Assembly: GCF_004965515.1 (NCBI RefSeq)
Contig: NZ_SSHH01000004.1
Span: 278,599 to 342,598 of the forward strand
Source of the DNA: Alteraurantiacibacter aquimixticola
GTDB lineage: Bacteria; Pseudomonadota; Alphaproteobacteria; Sphingomonadales; Sphingomonadaceae
Reading direction: 5' to 3'
DNA: 64,000 nt
Shown here one piece after another: positions 53,624 through 62,061 of the stretch. The notes beneath the pieces are model-generated. The model made no database searches, was not told the origin of the DNA, and saw nothing but the letters and a program-made list of their open reading frames with translations. Positions within the stretch are counted from its first letter, which is position 1. Every line of letters begins with the position of its first letter. A program made the position numbers and the translations under genes.

Positions 53624-53687
53624 CCGTCATAATGTCAAATCTTCTTGACGAATCGAGGTGTATGGAACTTCCGACATTATGTCAATA
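53624..53687 (-). promoter_or_regulatory. Repeated operator-like sites of the XRE operon
   Basis: CCGTCATAATGTCAA (53624-53638) and CCGACATTATGTCAA (53671-53685) are near-identical direct repeats 47 bp apart in the promoter region of the two membrane-protein genes; each contains a TTGACA-like -35 in reverse. A third TTGTCAA lies at 53692. The XRE protein at the end of the operon could bind them for autoregulation. Confidence 0.6.
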
Positions 53688-53758
53688 ATACTTGTCAAAA
53701 CGCGCAACGGCCGTTCTCCGGCCTGTCGGCGCCAACGCCGCTTTGCTAAGCCGCGCAG

Positions 53759-54481
53759 GTGCTGACCGCGATCATCATCTCCGCGCTGGCCATGACCGCC
53801 ATCGTCGCCGTGCGCTACCTGCTCACCAGCGGGTTCTTCGCCTGGGCGACCGGGAAGGTGCGGCCAGGACTCTACAAGGGACTGGAGCCGCAGATCCGCA
53901 AGGAGATCGGCTGGTCGCTCGCTTCGGCGGCGATCTATGGCGTCCCGGCGGGCGTGGTCGCCTGGGGCTGGCAGCAGCAGGGCTGGACGCGGATCTACAG
54001 TGATTTCGCCGACTATCCGCTGTGGTACCTGCCGCTATCGCTGTTCCTCTACCTCTTCGTGCATGACACCTGGTTCTACTGGACGCATCGCTGGATGCAC
54101 CGGCCGAAGTGGTTCCGCATCGCCCATGCGGTGCACCATGCCAGCCGCCCGCCCACGGCCTGGGCGGCGATGAGCTTCCATCCGATCGAGGCGGTGACGG
54201 GTGCGGTGGTCATCCCGCTGCTCGTCTTCCTCATCCCCATCCATGTTGCCATGTTGGGCACGGTGCTGTTGATAATGACGGTGATGGGCGTAACCAATCA
54301 CATGGGGTGGGAGATGTTCCCGCGCTGGATCGTTCATTCTTCGTTGGGGAACTGGCTGATAACCGCCAGCCATCACCAGCGCCATCATGATGAGTATCAA
54401 TGCAATTACGGCCTCTATTTTCGCTTCTGGGACCGGCTGTGCGGAACCGATCGCGGCATTTCCTCGCACTGGGCGCGCTAG
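53759..54481 (+). CDS. Fatty-acid hydroxylase / sterol desaturase superfamily protein
   Basis: 240 aa from GTG 53759. Di-iron membrane oxygenase: His boxes WTHRWMH (H110, H114), HAVHH (H123, H126, H127) and SHHQRHHDE (H205, H206, H209, H210), plus TNHMGWE. Several TM helices. Could hydroxylate or desaturate a lipid, sterol or carotenoid. It overlaps the next DUF2141 gene by 43 bp. Confidence 0.9.
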   Translation: MLTAIIISALAMTAIVAVRYLLTSGFFAWATGKVRPGLYKGLEPQIRKEIGWSLASAAIYGVPAGVVAWGWQQQGWTRIYSDFADYPLWYLPLSLFLYLFVHDTWFYWTHRWMHRPKWFRIAHAVHHASRPPTAWAAMSFHPIEAVTGAVVIPLLVFLIPIHVAMLGTVLLIMTVMGVTNHMGWEMFPRWIVHSSLGNWLITASHHQRHHDEYQCNYGLYFRFWDRLCGTDRGISSHWAR

Positions 54482-54909
54482 GCCTGCTGGCATCGGCGCC
54501 GGCCATCCCCGCCGCTTCCACCGAAGCCGGCACCACGGTCAGCATCACCGTATCCAATTTGCGGAATAAGAAGGGCGTGGTCATGGCCTGCATGACCACC
54601 GATCCCGACCGCTTCCCGCGCTGCCGCGACGACGCGGGATCGCATCGCACCACCGTTGACGTCCCGGCCGGGGGCGCGGTCAGCCTGCGCTTCGCCAATG
54701 TGCAGCCCGGCACCTATGCCATCGCCCTGTTGCATGACGAGAACGAGAATGGCCGCGCCGACCGGGCGCTCACCATGATCCCGCGGGAGGGCTTCGGCTT
54801 CTCGCGCGATGCGCCCGTCCGCATGGGTCCGCCCGATTTCGAGGATGCCGCCTTCACCGTGGGCACGACGCCAGTGAGCCAGGCGATCCGCATGCGCTAT
54901 ATGCTGTAG
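54439..54909 (+). CDS. DUF2141-family secreted protein
   Basis: 156 aa from GTG 54439 with signal peptide (RHFLALGALGLLASAPAIPAAS). DUF2141 hallmarks: VSITVSNLRNKKGVVMACMTTD, PGTYAIALLHDENENGRAD and IRMRYML. The start lies inside the 3' end of the hydroxylase gene, so translation is coupled. Related to the protein at 35424, though the partners differ. Confidence 0.83.
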   Translation: MRNRSRHFLALGALGLLASAPAIPAASTEAGTTVSITVSNLRNKKGVVMACMTTDPDRFPRCRDDAGSHRTTVDVPAGGAVSLRFANVQPGTYAIALLHDENENGRADRALTMIPREGFGFSRDAPVRMGPPDFEDAAFTVGTTPVSQAIRMRYML

Positions 54910-55064
54910 GCCATGCCTCAGCTGCGCCGTGACGTCATTTAGCCGCCCCTGGAAGGCTGTTGCACGGCAGAGTGACGTCGCCCGGCAGCCGCCGAAAACT
55001 TCACGGATTATTTACCACGTCGCGGCAATAAGTTCCTGTTGAATCAGACGGGGACGTGCTTTCG

Positions 55065-56597
55065 ATGGACAGCTTGCGAGGCAATCTGGGTGGTTATGAC
55101 ACCCTGGAAGATACTCTCGAAGACGAGGGTACCGACCATGCGCCGCCTCCCGAAATTGGCACCGATGAGCGCCGCATGCAGGTGCGCGCCTACAACTATT
55201 GGGCCAGCCTGCTGCAGGACCGCAGCTTCCCCAATGTCGATGACATCGACTTCGACCTCCTCCCTGATTTCGGCCCGCACGGCGTGCTGCTGGACTTCTC
55301 GAGCGGCGGGAAGAACCCGGCCATCACTTTCCTCGGCGACAAGCTCGCACGCGAATGCGGCGTCAACGAAGAGGTGATCGAACGTCTCGAGGACGTCCCC
55401 TCGCGCAGCCTGCTGAGCCGCATCACCGACCATTACATGCAGATTCTCGCCAACCAGGCGCCGATCGGATTCGAGGCCGAATTCGTCAATGCGCAGGGCC
55501 AGACGATCCTCTATCGCGGGATCCTGCTGCCGCTTTCCGGCGACGACGAATCGATCGACTTCATTTTCGGTGTCATCAACTGGAAGGAACTGGCCGACGC
55601 CAGCGAGGCGGAAGAGTTGCTGCTCGAAATCGACCAGGCACTGCAGAATAGTGAGACTTACGACCTCTCCGCCGAGGAGGAAATCGGCGAGGACGAGGAC
55701 AGGGACGGGGACGGGGACGGGGACGAATATTACGAGGAAGACGAAGTCGAAGACGATTCGCGCTACGCTTCGCTGTTCCCGCGCATGCCGGCCGCCAGCC
55801 CGCCGATGGACAACTGGGCCGACGGCCCGGGCGCCGACGTCCTGGCGAATGATGCATCGGCCGCGCAGCCGGCTGCTTCCAGCCCGGCCGACGACGACCT
55901 CCCGCGTCCGTCCTTCACGCTCGACGACCCTGAAGAAGAACAGGCAACTGCCAGCGAACCGCCGCTGGTCGGCTCTCCGGAGCAGGAAGAAGCAACACTG
56001 ACGAGTTGCCTGCAGTCCGCACGCCAGTTGGCCGCAATGGCGCGCCACAGTGAGGAGCGCACGCGCAACGCGCTTTATGACGCGATCTCGCGGGCATATG
56101 ATTTCTCGCTTGCCGCCGACGAGTCTCCGGAAGAGTTCGCCGCGATGGTGGAAAATGCCGGGCTTGAAACGCAGGAACGCGCTCCGCTCACTCCACTGGT
56201 CAAACTGGTCTTCGGCAAGCACTACGACAAGACGCGCCTCACCGAATATGCCACTGCCATCGCCCATGCCCGGCGCAAGGGGCTGGAGCGGGATAGGTTC
56301 GGCGACTTCCTCCGCGATACGAATGGTGGCCTCAAGGCCATTGTCGCGGAAGAACGCCGCTTGCGCCGCCTCGAAAGCGGCAAGCCCACCGCGTCCGAGA
56401 AGCACGGACCGCGTCCAGCCATCGCCAAGAAGCTGCGCGCGCTCGATGCACAGTCGCTCAATGCGGTCGCGACACATGGCGAGGAATTCGCCCTGGTGAT
56501 CGTCCGCCGCACCGAAGAGGGCGAAGTGGTCGTTCTCGGCGAAGTGCCGGAAGATGCCGCCCTGGTAGAAAAAGCCGCGCGCATGCTGCTGGGCTGA
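55065..56597 (+). CDS. PAS_5-like protein with acidic linker
   Basis: 510 aa. Residues about 35-175 resemble the PAS_5 sensor fold (YWASLLQDRSFPNVDDIDFDLLPDFGPHGVLLDF, then TFLGDKLARECG and EFVNAQGQTILYRGILLPLS). A very acidic linker follows (EDEDRDGDGDGDEYYEEDEVEDD), encoded by a short hexanucleotide repeat, then a helical C-terminal region of about 280 residues. May sense or scaffold. ATG 55065 is chosen over GTG 55056. Confidence 0.75.
   Translation: MDSLRGNLGGYDTLEDTLEDEGTDHAPPPEIGTDERRMQVRAYNYWASLLQDRSFPNVDDIDFDLLPDFGPHGVLLDFSSGGKNPAITFLGDKLARECGVNEEVIERLEDVPSRSLLSRITDHYMQILANQAPIGFEAEFVNAQGQTILYRGILLPLSGDDESIDFIFGVINWKELADASEAEELLLEIDQALQNSETYDLSAEEEIGEDEDRDGDGDGDEYYEEDEVEDDSRYASLFPRMPAASPPMDNWADGPGADVLANDASAAQPAASSPADDDLPRPSFTLDDPEEEQATASEPPLVGSPEQEEATLTSCLQSARQLAAMARHSEERTRNALYDAISRAYDFSLAADESPEEFAAMVENAGLETQERAPLTPLVKLVFGKHYDKTRLTEYATAIAHARRKGLERDRFGDFLRDTNGGLKAIVAEERRLRRLESGKPTASEKHGPRPAIAKKLRALDAQSLNAVATHGEEFALVIVRRTEEGEVVVLGEVPEDAALVEKAARMLLG
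55689..55724 (+). repeat. GGGGAC hexanucleotide repeat within PAS-protein gene
   Basis: Three perfect GGGGAC units (55707-55724) follow an AGGGAC unit and GGACGAGGAC. Being in frame, unit gain or loss would change the length of the acidic Asp-Gly linker without disrupting the protein. Confidence 0.8.
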
Positions 56598-56666
56598 TAG
56601 AGGCCCCCGGAGCGCAAGCGCCGGGCCTTGTCCCGCTCCTCCCGTACAGGCTAGCAGGCACAGGGC

Positions 56667-57785
56667 ATGCCCCTGTTCCGCGACGCCCCCGTAAGGATCC
56701 AGCCTTTTTTCGGCTATCGCAGCGCCGATCGCCTGGTGCTGCAGGCGCGCGCACTGCGTTCGGGCAGCCGCAGCTTTGCACCGGCAGCAGGCCGCTGGCA
56801 GGCCATACGCACCATGATCGCGCAATATGCCTCGCGCGAGGCGGCTGGCGTCGAAGTCTCGCTGCAACTGGGCGGGCCCGATGGCGAGTGCGAGCTCCAC
56901 CACGCCACCAGCGATGAGGAAGGCTTCGTCCGCTTCGAAGTGGCCCTGGGCCACGGCTGGGACCTGCCGTTGCGCCCGGCATGGGAAGTGGCGCGACTCG
57001 GCTGGAGCAACGTGCAAGGGCCGCAGACTGCCGCCGCCCATGTCCTCGCGCCGGGACGCGACAGCGCGCTGGCGGTCATTTCCGACATAGACGACACGAT
57101 CATCGAGACGGGCATTACCGGAGGGCTCAGCTCGGTCCTGCGCAACTGGCGGCGCGTGCTGGCGCGATGGCCGGAAGAGCGGATCGCGGCGCCGGGCGCC
57201 GATGTGTTTTATTCCGCGCTGGGGGGCGGCGACACGGTCAGCGCCGTGCAGGAACATGTGGGCGAACGCCTCACCGCTACGCATCGGCCCTTCTTCTACG
57301 TCTCGTCCTCCCCCTGGAACCTGTTTTCCTATCTCGTCGCCTTCAAACGCAGCAAGGGCCTGCCGCTGGGGCCGCTGCTGCTGCGCGACTGGGGCCTGAA
57401 CCGCGCAACTTTCAGCTCCTCCAGCCACGGGGGACACAAGGCGGAGGCGATCGCGCATATCCTCGCGCTCTATCCCGGCCTCGGCTTCGCACTGATCGGC
57501 GACGACACGCAGGGCGACCTCGCGGCCTTCGCAGACGTGGTGGCGCGGAATGAGGGACGCGTTGCCGCCGTCTTCATCCGCCGTGTGAGCAGCGAGCCCC
57601 TGTCGGTAGCCGAGGAAGACGCCGCCGCGGCCATCCGCAGCGCTGGCGTGCCGCTGTGGATCGGCGCCTCTTGGTCCGCCGGGCACGGCTTTCTGGACCA
57701 GCTCGGCATGTCCGGGGATGAAGAGGCGGAACGCATCGTCTCTGCGGTGGAAGGCAGCAGCTCCACCGCCAAGCCAGACAGCTGA
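56667..57785 (+). CDS. App1-type phosphatidate phosphatase (DUF2183)
   Basis: 372 aa. HAD-like catalytic motif DIDDT at D140-T144 in VISDIDDTIIETGITGG, later FFYVSSSPWNLFSYL and GLALIGDD-like LGFALIGDDTQGD are in the right order. Yeast App1 dephosphorylates phosphatidate to diacylglycerol. An N-terminal domain of about 130 residues (FGYRSADRLVLQARAL) is typical of the family. Together with the DAG kinase and Tam41-like gene it completes a PA/DAG interconversion set in this window. Confidence 0.87.
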   Translation: MPLFRDAPVRIQPFFGYRSADRLVLQARALRSGSRSFAPAAGRWQAIRTMIAQYASREAAGVEVSLQLGGPDGECELHHATSDEEGFVRFEVALGHGWDLPLRPAWEVARLGWSNVQGPQTAAAHVLAPGRDSALAVISDIDDTIIETGITGGLSSVLRNWRRVLARWPEERIAAPGADVFYSALGGGDTVSAVQEHVGERLTATHRPFFYVSSSPWNLFSYLVAFKRSKGLPLGPLLLRDWGLNRATFSSSSHGGHKAEAIAHILALYPGLGFALIGDDTQGDLAAFADVVARNEGRVAAVFIRRVSSEPLSVAEEDAAAAIRSAGVPLWIGASWSAGHGFLDQLGMSGDEEAERIVSAVEGSSSTAKPDS

Positions 57786-57838
57786 GGCGAAGTCTTCAGT
57801 TCCCGTTCATAGGCAGAGGCGCTAGGCAGTCCGAACGC

Positions 57839-59194
57839 ATGCGCAAACTGACCCATATTGTCGCCGCCATCGTGCTGCTTTTCGCCAGCGCCCAGCCTGC
57901 TGCCGCGCAGAGCGTGTTGCGCGATGCCGAAACCGAGCAATTGCTGCGCGACATGGTCGACCCGCTCGCCGAAGCCGCCGGGCTTGGCGAAGGCGCGGTG
58001 GACGTGGTGCTGATCAACGACAATTCGATCAACGCCTTCGTCGCCGGCGGGCAGCGAATCTATGTGCATTCGGGCCTGATCAACGCCGCGGACGACGCCA
58101 ATGAAGTGCAGGGCGTACTGGCGCACGAGCTGGGCCATATCACCGGCGGGCACATCATCCGCTTTTCCGAAGGGGCGGGCAATGCGACGCGCATCACCCT
58201 GCTCTCCACCCTCGCCGGGATCGCCGCGGCGCTGGCCGGGGGGGGTGAGGCGGCGATGGGCGTGATGGCGCTGGGCCAGCAGGCGGCGATGGGAAGCTTC
58301 CTCGCCTTCACCCGCACGCAGGAAGCGAGCGCCGATGCCGCCGGCGTCCAGTATCTTTCCGGCGCGGGCATTTCCGGTCGTGGCAGCCTGGAGTTCTTCC
58401 GCAAGCTGCAGGCGCAGGAATTCCGCCGCGGTTACAGCCAGAACGACGAAGCGGAATATATGCGCACGCACCCGCTGTCCGGCAATCGTATCGCCGCCAT
58501 GCGCGCCGATTACCTGGCGGACCCCGCATGGGACAGGCCCACCGATCCGGCGCTGCAGGAACGCTTCCTGCGCGTGAAGGCGAAGCTCTATGGCTACCAG
58601 GCCGATCCGGAACGCACGCTCAACGCCTATCCCGAATATCTGGAGGATGTCCCGGCGCGCTATGCCCGCGCCTATGCCTGGCACAAGGAAGCGCGCATGG
58701 ACCGCGCGCTGGCGGAGACCGAGGCGCTGATCGCGGCGGAGCCGGACAATCCCTATTTCCTCGAACTCAAGGGCCAGATCCTGCTCGAATCGGGCCGTCC
58801 GCAGGAGGCGCTGGCGCCGCTGCGCCGCGCAGTCACGCTGACCGGATCGGACCCGCTGATCGCGCCGATGCTGGGCCATGCGCTGCTGGCAACCGAGAAC
58901 CCCGCCTATCTGGAAGAGGCCGAGCAGGTGCTGCGCGCCGCCGTGGGGCGCGACCGGCGCAACCCCTTCGCCTGGTACCAGCTGGGCGTCGTTTACGGAC
59001 AGCGCGGGGACATTCCGCGCGCGCAGCTCGCCAGTGCCGAACAGCTGATCATGAGCGGCAGCCCACGCGCCGCGCTGCAGAATGCACGGTCGGCCGAAGC
59101 AGGCCTGCCACAGGGCTCCCCCGACTGGATTCGCGCACAGGATGTCGCAATCGAGGCACGCGACCTCATTGAACGCACGGAAGATCGCGACTAA
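57839..59194 (+). CDS. M48-family metalloprotease with TPR region (BepA-like)
   Basis: 451 aa, signal peptide (HIVAAIVLLFASAQPAAAQ). The zinc motif HELGH has H96, E97, H100, followed by ITGGHIIR; a third ligand region EASADAAG is present. The C-terminal half has helical repeats (ALAETEALIAAEPDNPYFLELKGQILLESGRPQEAL) like TPR. BepA/YfgC-like proteases maintain outer-membrane proteins in the periplasm. Confidence 0.93.
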   Translation: MRKLTHIVAAIVLLFASAQPAAAQSVLRDAETEQLLRDMVDPLAEAAGLGEGAVDVVLINDNSINAFVAGGQRIYVHSGLINAADDANEVQGVLAHELGHITGGHIIRFSEGAGNATRITLLSTLAGIAAALAGGGEAAMGVMALGQQAAMGSFLAFTRTQEASADAAGVQYLSGAGISGRGSLEFFRKLQAQEFRRGYSQNDEAEYMRTHPLSGNRIAAMRADYLADPAWDRPTDPALQERFLRVKAKLYGYQADPERTLNAYPEYLEDVPARYARAYAWHKEARMDRALAETEALIAAEPDNPYFLELKGQILLESGRPQEALAPLRRAVTLTGSDPLIAPMLGHALLATENPAYLEEAEQVLRAAVGRDRRNPFAWYQLGVVYGQRGDIPRAQLASAEQLIMSGSPRAALQNARSAEAGLPQGSPDWIRAQDVAIEARDLIERTEDRD

Positions 59195-59205
59195 CCCTGT
59201 CCCCA

Positions 59206-59898
59206 ATGCGCTGGCTTCTCACTTCCCTCATCGCGATCATCGGCGGTTTCGCCGGTGCCGCCCTGTTCTCCGCCTCGGGCCTGGGCGATGCGCAGACGCG
59301 CGCTTACCTGCTCGCCAATCCCGAAGTGCTTCCCGAAGCGATGGAGGAGCTGCAGCTGCGCCAGATGCAGAGCCGCATCGCACCCCTTCGCACCGAGCTG
59401 GAAGCGCCGTTCCCCGGCGCTGTGCTGGGCAACCCGCAAGGGACTGTGACGCTGGTCGAGTTTACCGACTATGCGTGCTCCTTCTGCCGCCAGAGCCTGG
59501 CCGATGTCAGCGAACTGATCGCCGCCAATCCCGATCTGCGCGTTGTGATCCGCGAGTACCCGATCCTTACCGCCGACAGCGCCGATGCCGCGCGCATGGC
59601 ACTGGCCGCTGCCCAGCAGGGGCGGTTCGAGCAATTCCACATGGCGATGTTCGGCCAGGGCCAGGTGACGCCCGAGACAATCGAGGCCGCCGCGAGCGAG
59701 GCGGGGATCGACCTCGCCGCCGCCCGTAGTGCGATCGAGGCAGGTCAGTTCGAAGGGCAGCTGCAGAACAACGTCTATATGGCCCGCACGCTGGGCATAA
59801 CGGGCACGCCGGCCTGGATCGTGGGCGACCGCGCACTGGACGGAGCAGTGGGGGCGGATGCCATCGGCCGCGCCATCGCAGATGCCCGCGATTCCTGA
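59206..59898 (+). CDS. DsbA/Com1-family thiol:disulfide oxidoreductase
   Basis: 230 aa. An N-terminal TM or signal anchor (LLTSLIAIIGGFAGAALFS), then a thioredoxin fold with active site CSFC (C91, C94) in VEFTDYACSFCRQSL and cis-Pro region GITGTPAWIVGD. It oxidises or isomerises disulfides in the periplasm. Starts 11 bp after the protease stop; likely the same unit as it. Confidence 0.93.
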   Translation: MRWLLTSLIAIIGGFAGAALFSASGLGDAQTRAYLLANPEVLPEAMEELQLRQMQSRIAPLRTELEAPFPGAVLGNPQGTVTLVEFTDYACSFCRQSLADVSELIAANPDLRVVIREYPILTADSADAARMALAAAQQGRFEQFHMAMFGQGQVTPETIEAAASEAGIDLAAARSAIEAGQFEGQLQNNVYMARTLGITGTPAWIVGDRALDGAVGADAIGRAIADARDS

Positions 59899-59910
59899 TA
59901 GGGTGAGCGC

Positions 59911-61170
59911 ATGGCCAAGGCGCTCCTGAACATGTTTGCCAACAACCGGGCGCAAACGCCCGGTGCCGCGGCTTCCATCGGCGCGCTGCCTTTCAGCCCG
60001 ACGCCTTTCTTCGCCGACAAGAACCGCGCCTTCTGGCGGCTGCAATTCATCGGCTGGGGCGGGGCGATGGCACTGCGATCGGCGACGGCCATCGCCAATG
60101 ACCGTCCGCTGGAATTCTACATTTCAGTGCTGATCGTCACGGTGACCGGCTTTTCGCTCAGCCTCGTGCTTTCAGTGATCTACGGCTACCTCATCAACCG
60201 CAAGCCGCTGGTCATGTGGGGCGCGACCGCGCTGGTGCTGGGGGCTGCGGTGGGCATATCCGCAGTGATCAATGCATGGACGCTGAGCCTGAGGCCCGAG
60301 GCGAGCGGCTTCACCTTCACCAGCCTGGTGCTGGGCGTCTTCTATCTCGACATGACGCTGCTGGCGGCGTGGACCGGCCTCTATTACGCGATCAACTACT
60401 TCCTGCAGGTGGAGGAACAGAACGACCGGCTGGAGCGGCTGGAGGCGCAGGCCACCAGCGCGCAGCTGGCCATGCTGCGTTATCAGCTCAATCCGCACTT
60501 CCTGTTCAACACGCTCAATTCGATCAGCACGCTGGTGCTGCTGAAACAGACCGAACCCGCCAACGCCATGCTCACAAGGCTCAGCAGCTTCCTGCGCCAT
60601 ACACTGGTCACCCAGCCGGGCGCGAAAGTGACCGTGGCGCAGGAAGTGGAGACGCTGCAGCTTTACCTGGAGATCGAGCGCATGCGTTTCGAGGAGCGGC
60701 TGCGCACCGAATTCCGCATCGATCCCGCCGCCGCGCGTGCGGTGATCCCCTCCATGCTGCTGCAGCCGCTGATCGAGAATGCGATCAAGTACGGCGTCTC
60801 CGCGCAGGAGGAAGGCGCGCGCATCAGCCTGTCGGCGCAGATCCTCGGTAACAACCTCCGAATCGTCGTGTCCGATACCGGGCCCGGCCTGCAGGGATCG
60901 CGGCGCAGCGAGATTATCGATAACAGTCCCGCCGCCGGAAACGTGTCCACCGGCGTGGGCCTTGCCAATATCCGCGACCGCCTGGCGCAAGCCTATGGCG
61001 AAGACCATCGCTTCGATATCGAGACCCCCCCCGATGGTGGCTTCACCGTCATCATCGAAATCCCCTACGAACGGGCCGCAGCCGAACTCGGCGACGGCGA
61101 GGCGAAACCAACCGCCCTGCCAACCGTTCGACCCACGTCCCAACCCCAGCCGATCGGAACTGCCTCATGA
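59911..61170 (+). CDS. LytS-type sensor histidine kinase
   Basis: 419 aa. Four or five TM helices in residues 45-165, then a coiled segment and the His_kinase phosphorylation block QLNPHFLFNTLNSISTLVLL (H196), and a HATPase domain with NAIKYGVS, DTGPGLQG and GVGLANIRDRL. It senses a membrane or lipid cue and phosphorylates the LytR-type partner with a 4-bp overlap at its 3' end. Confidence 0.93.
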   Translation: MAKALLNMFANNRAQTPGAAASIGALPFSPTPFFADKNRAFWRLQFIGWGGAMALRSATAIANDRPLEFYISVLIVTVTGFSLSLVLSVIYGYLINRKPLVMWGATALVLGAAVGISAVINAWTLSLRPEASGFTFTSLVLGVFYLDMTLLAAWTGLYYAINYFLQVEEQNDRLERLEAQATSAQLAMLRYQLNPHFLFNTLNSISTLVLLKQTEPANAMLTRLSSFLRHTLVTQPGAKVTVAQEVETLQLYLEIERMRFEERLRTEFRIDPAAARAVIPSMLLQPLIENAIKYGVSAQEEGARISLSAQILGNNLRIVVSDTGPGLQGSRRSEIIDNSPAAGNVSTGVGLANIRDRLAQAYGEDHRFDIETPPDGGFTVIIEIPYERAAAELGDGEAKPTALPTVRPTSQPQPIGTAS

Positions 61171-61964
61171 CCATCCGGACCATCCTCGTCGATGACGAGA
61201 AACTAGCCATTCAGGGCCTGCAATTGCGGCTGGAAGCCCATCCCGACATCGAAGTGATCGAGACCTGCGCCAACGGGCGCGAGGCGATCCGCGCGATCAA
61301 GACGCTCAAGCCCGACCTCGTTTTCCTCGACATCCAGATGCCCGGCTTCGACGGATTTTCGGTGGTCAAGGGCGTGATGGAAATCGAACCGCCGCTGTTT
61401 GTCTTCGTCACCGCCTACCAGGAACATGCGATCCGCGCCTTCGAGGCTAATGCGGTCAACTACCTGATGAAGCCGGTGGACGAGGCGAAGCTGGCCGACA
61501 CCATCGAACGCGTGCGCCAGCGCCTCGCTGAAAAGCGCAGCGCCGAGGAGGCGGAGAAGCTGAAGGACGTGCTGGCCGAGGTGAGCCCCGAAAGCCTCGA
61601 CGATATCTCCATTGGCGAGGAAGAAACGGCCTCGCGCTACGAGAAGATGATCAATGTGAAGGATCGCGGGCAAATCTTCCGCGTCGATGTCGATTCGATC
61701 GAACATATCGAGGCGGCGGGCGACTATATGTGCATCTATACCGGCGACAATTCGCTGATCCTGCGCGAGACGATGAAGGACCTGGAGCGCCGTCTGGACC
61801 CGAAGAACTTCCAGCGCGTGCACCGTTCCACCATCGTCAATCTCGACCAGGTGCGCCAGGTGCGCCCGCATACGAACGGCGAATGCTTCCTGGTGCTGGA
61901 AAGTGGGGCGGAAGTGAAGGTTTCGCGGTCCTATCGCGACGTTGTCGCACGCTTTGTGCATTGA
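61167..61964 (+). CDS. LytR/AlgR-type response regulator (LytTR DNA-binding)
   Basis: 265 aa. Receiver domain with D55 in LVFLDIQMPGFDG, then a LytTR DNA-binding domain (EHIEAAGDYMCIYTGDNSLILRETMKDLERRLDPKNFQRVHRSTIVNLDQV). Pairs with the overlapping LytS-type kinase. Targets are unknown; such systems often control envelope or exopolysaccharide genes. A dispersed repeat begins 11 bp after its stop. Confidence 0.94.
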   Translation: MTIRTILVDDEKLAIQGLQLRLEAHPDIEVIETCANGREAIRAIKTLKPDLVFLDIQMPGFDGFSVVKGVMEIEPPLFVFVTAYQEHAIRAFEANAVNYLMKPVDEAKLADTIERVRQRLAEKRSAEEAEKLKDVLAEVSPESLDDISIGEEETASRYEKMINVKDRGQIFRVDVDSIEHIEAAGDYMCIYTGDNSLILRETMKDLERRLDPKNFQRVHRSTIVNLDQVRQVRPHTNGECFLVLESGAEVKVSRSYRDVVARFVH

Positions 61965-61974
61965 CCTGACATCC

Positions 61975-62059
61975 CGTCATTGCGAGGAGCCGTAGGCGAC
62001 GCGGCAATCCAGAGCAGTCTAGTGCCGCCCTGGATTGCGTCGCTTCGCTCGCAATGACG
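61975..62059. repeat. Dispersed palindromic repeat, copy C
   Basis: 85-bp palindrome with the same ends and arms as copies A and B. It separates lytR from nadC and reaches into the most likely 5' end of the nadC frame, where a TTG codon (62035) lies within the right arm. Confidence 0.9.
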
Positions 62060-62061
62060 AA

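Noticed and set aside
55044-57686. 880-codon open frame on the minus strand
   Set aside because: It is antisense to the PAS-protein and App1 genes, its translation is Arg/Gln/His-rich with no domain, and the plus-strand genes show clear motifs. High GC makes long antisense frames common here.
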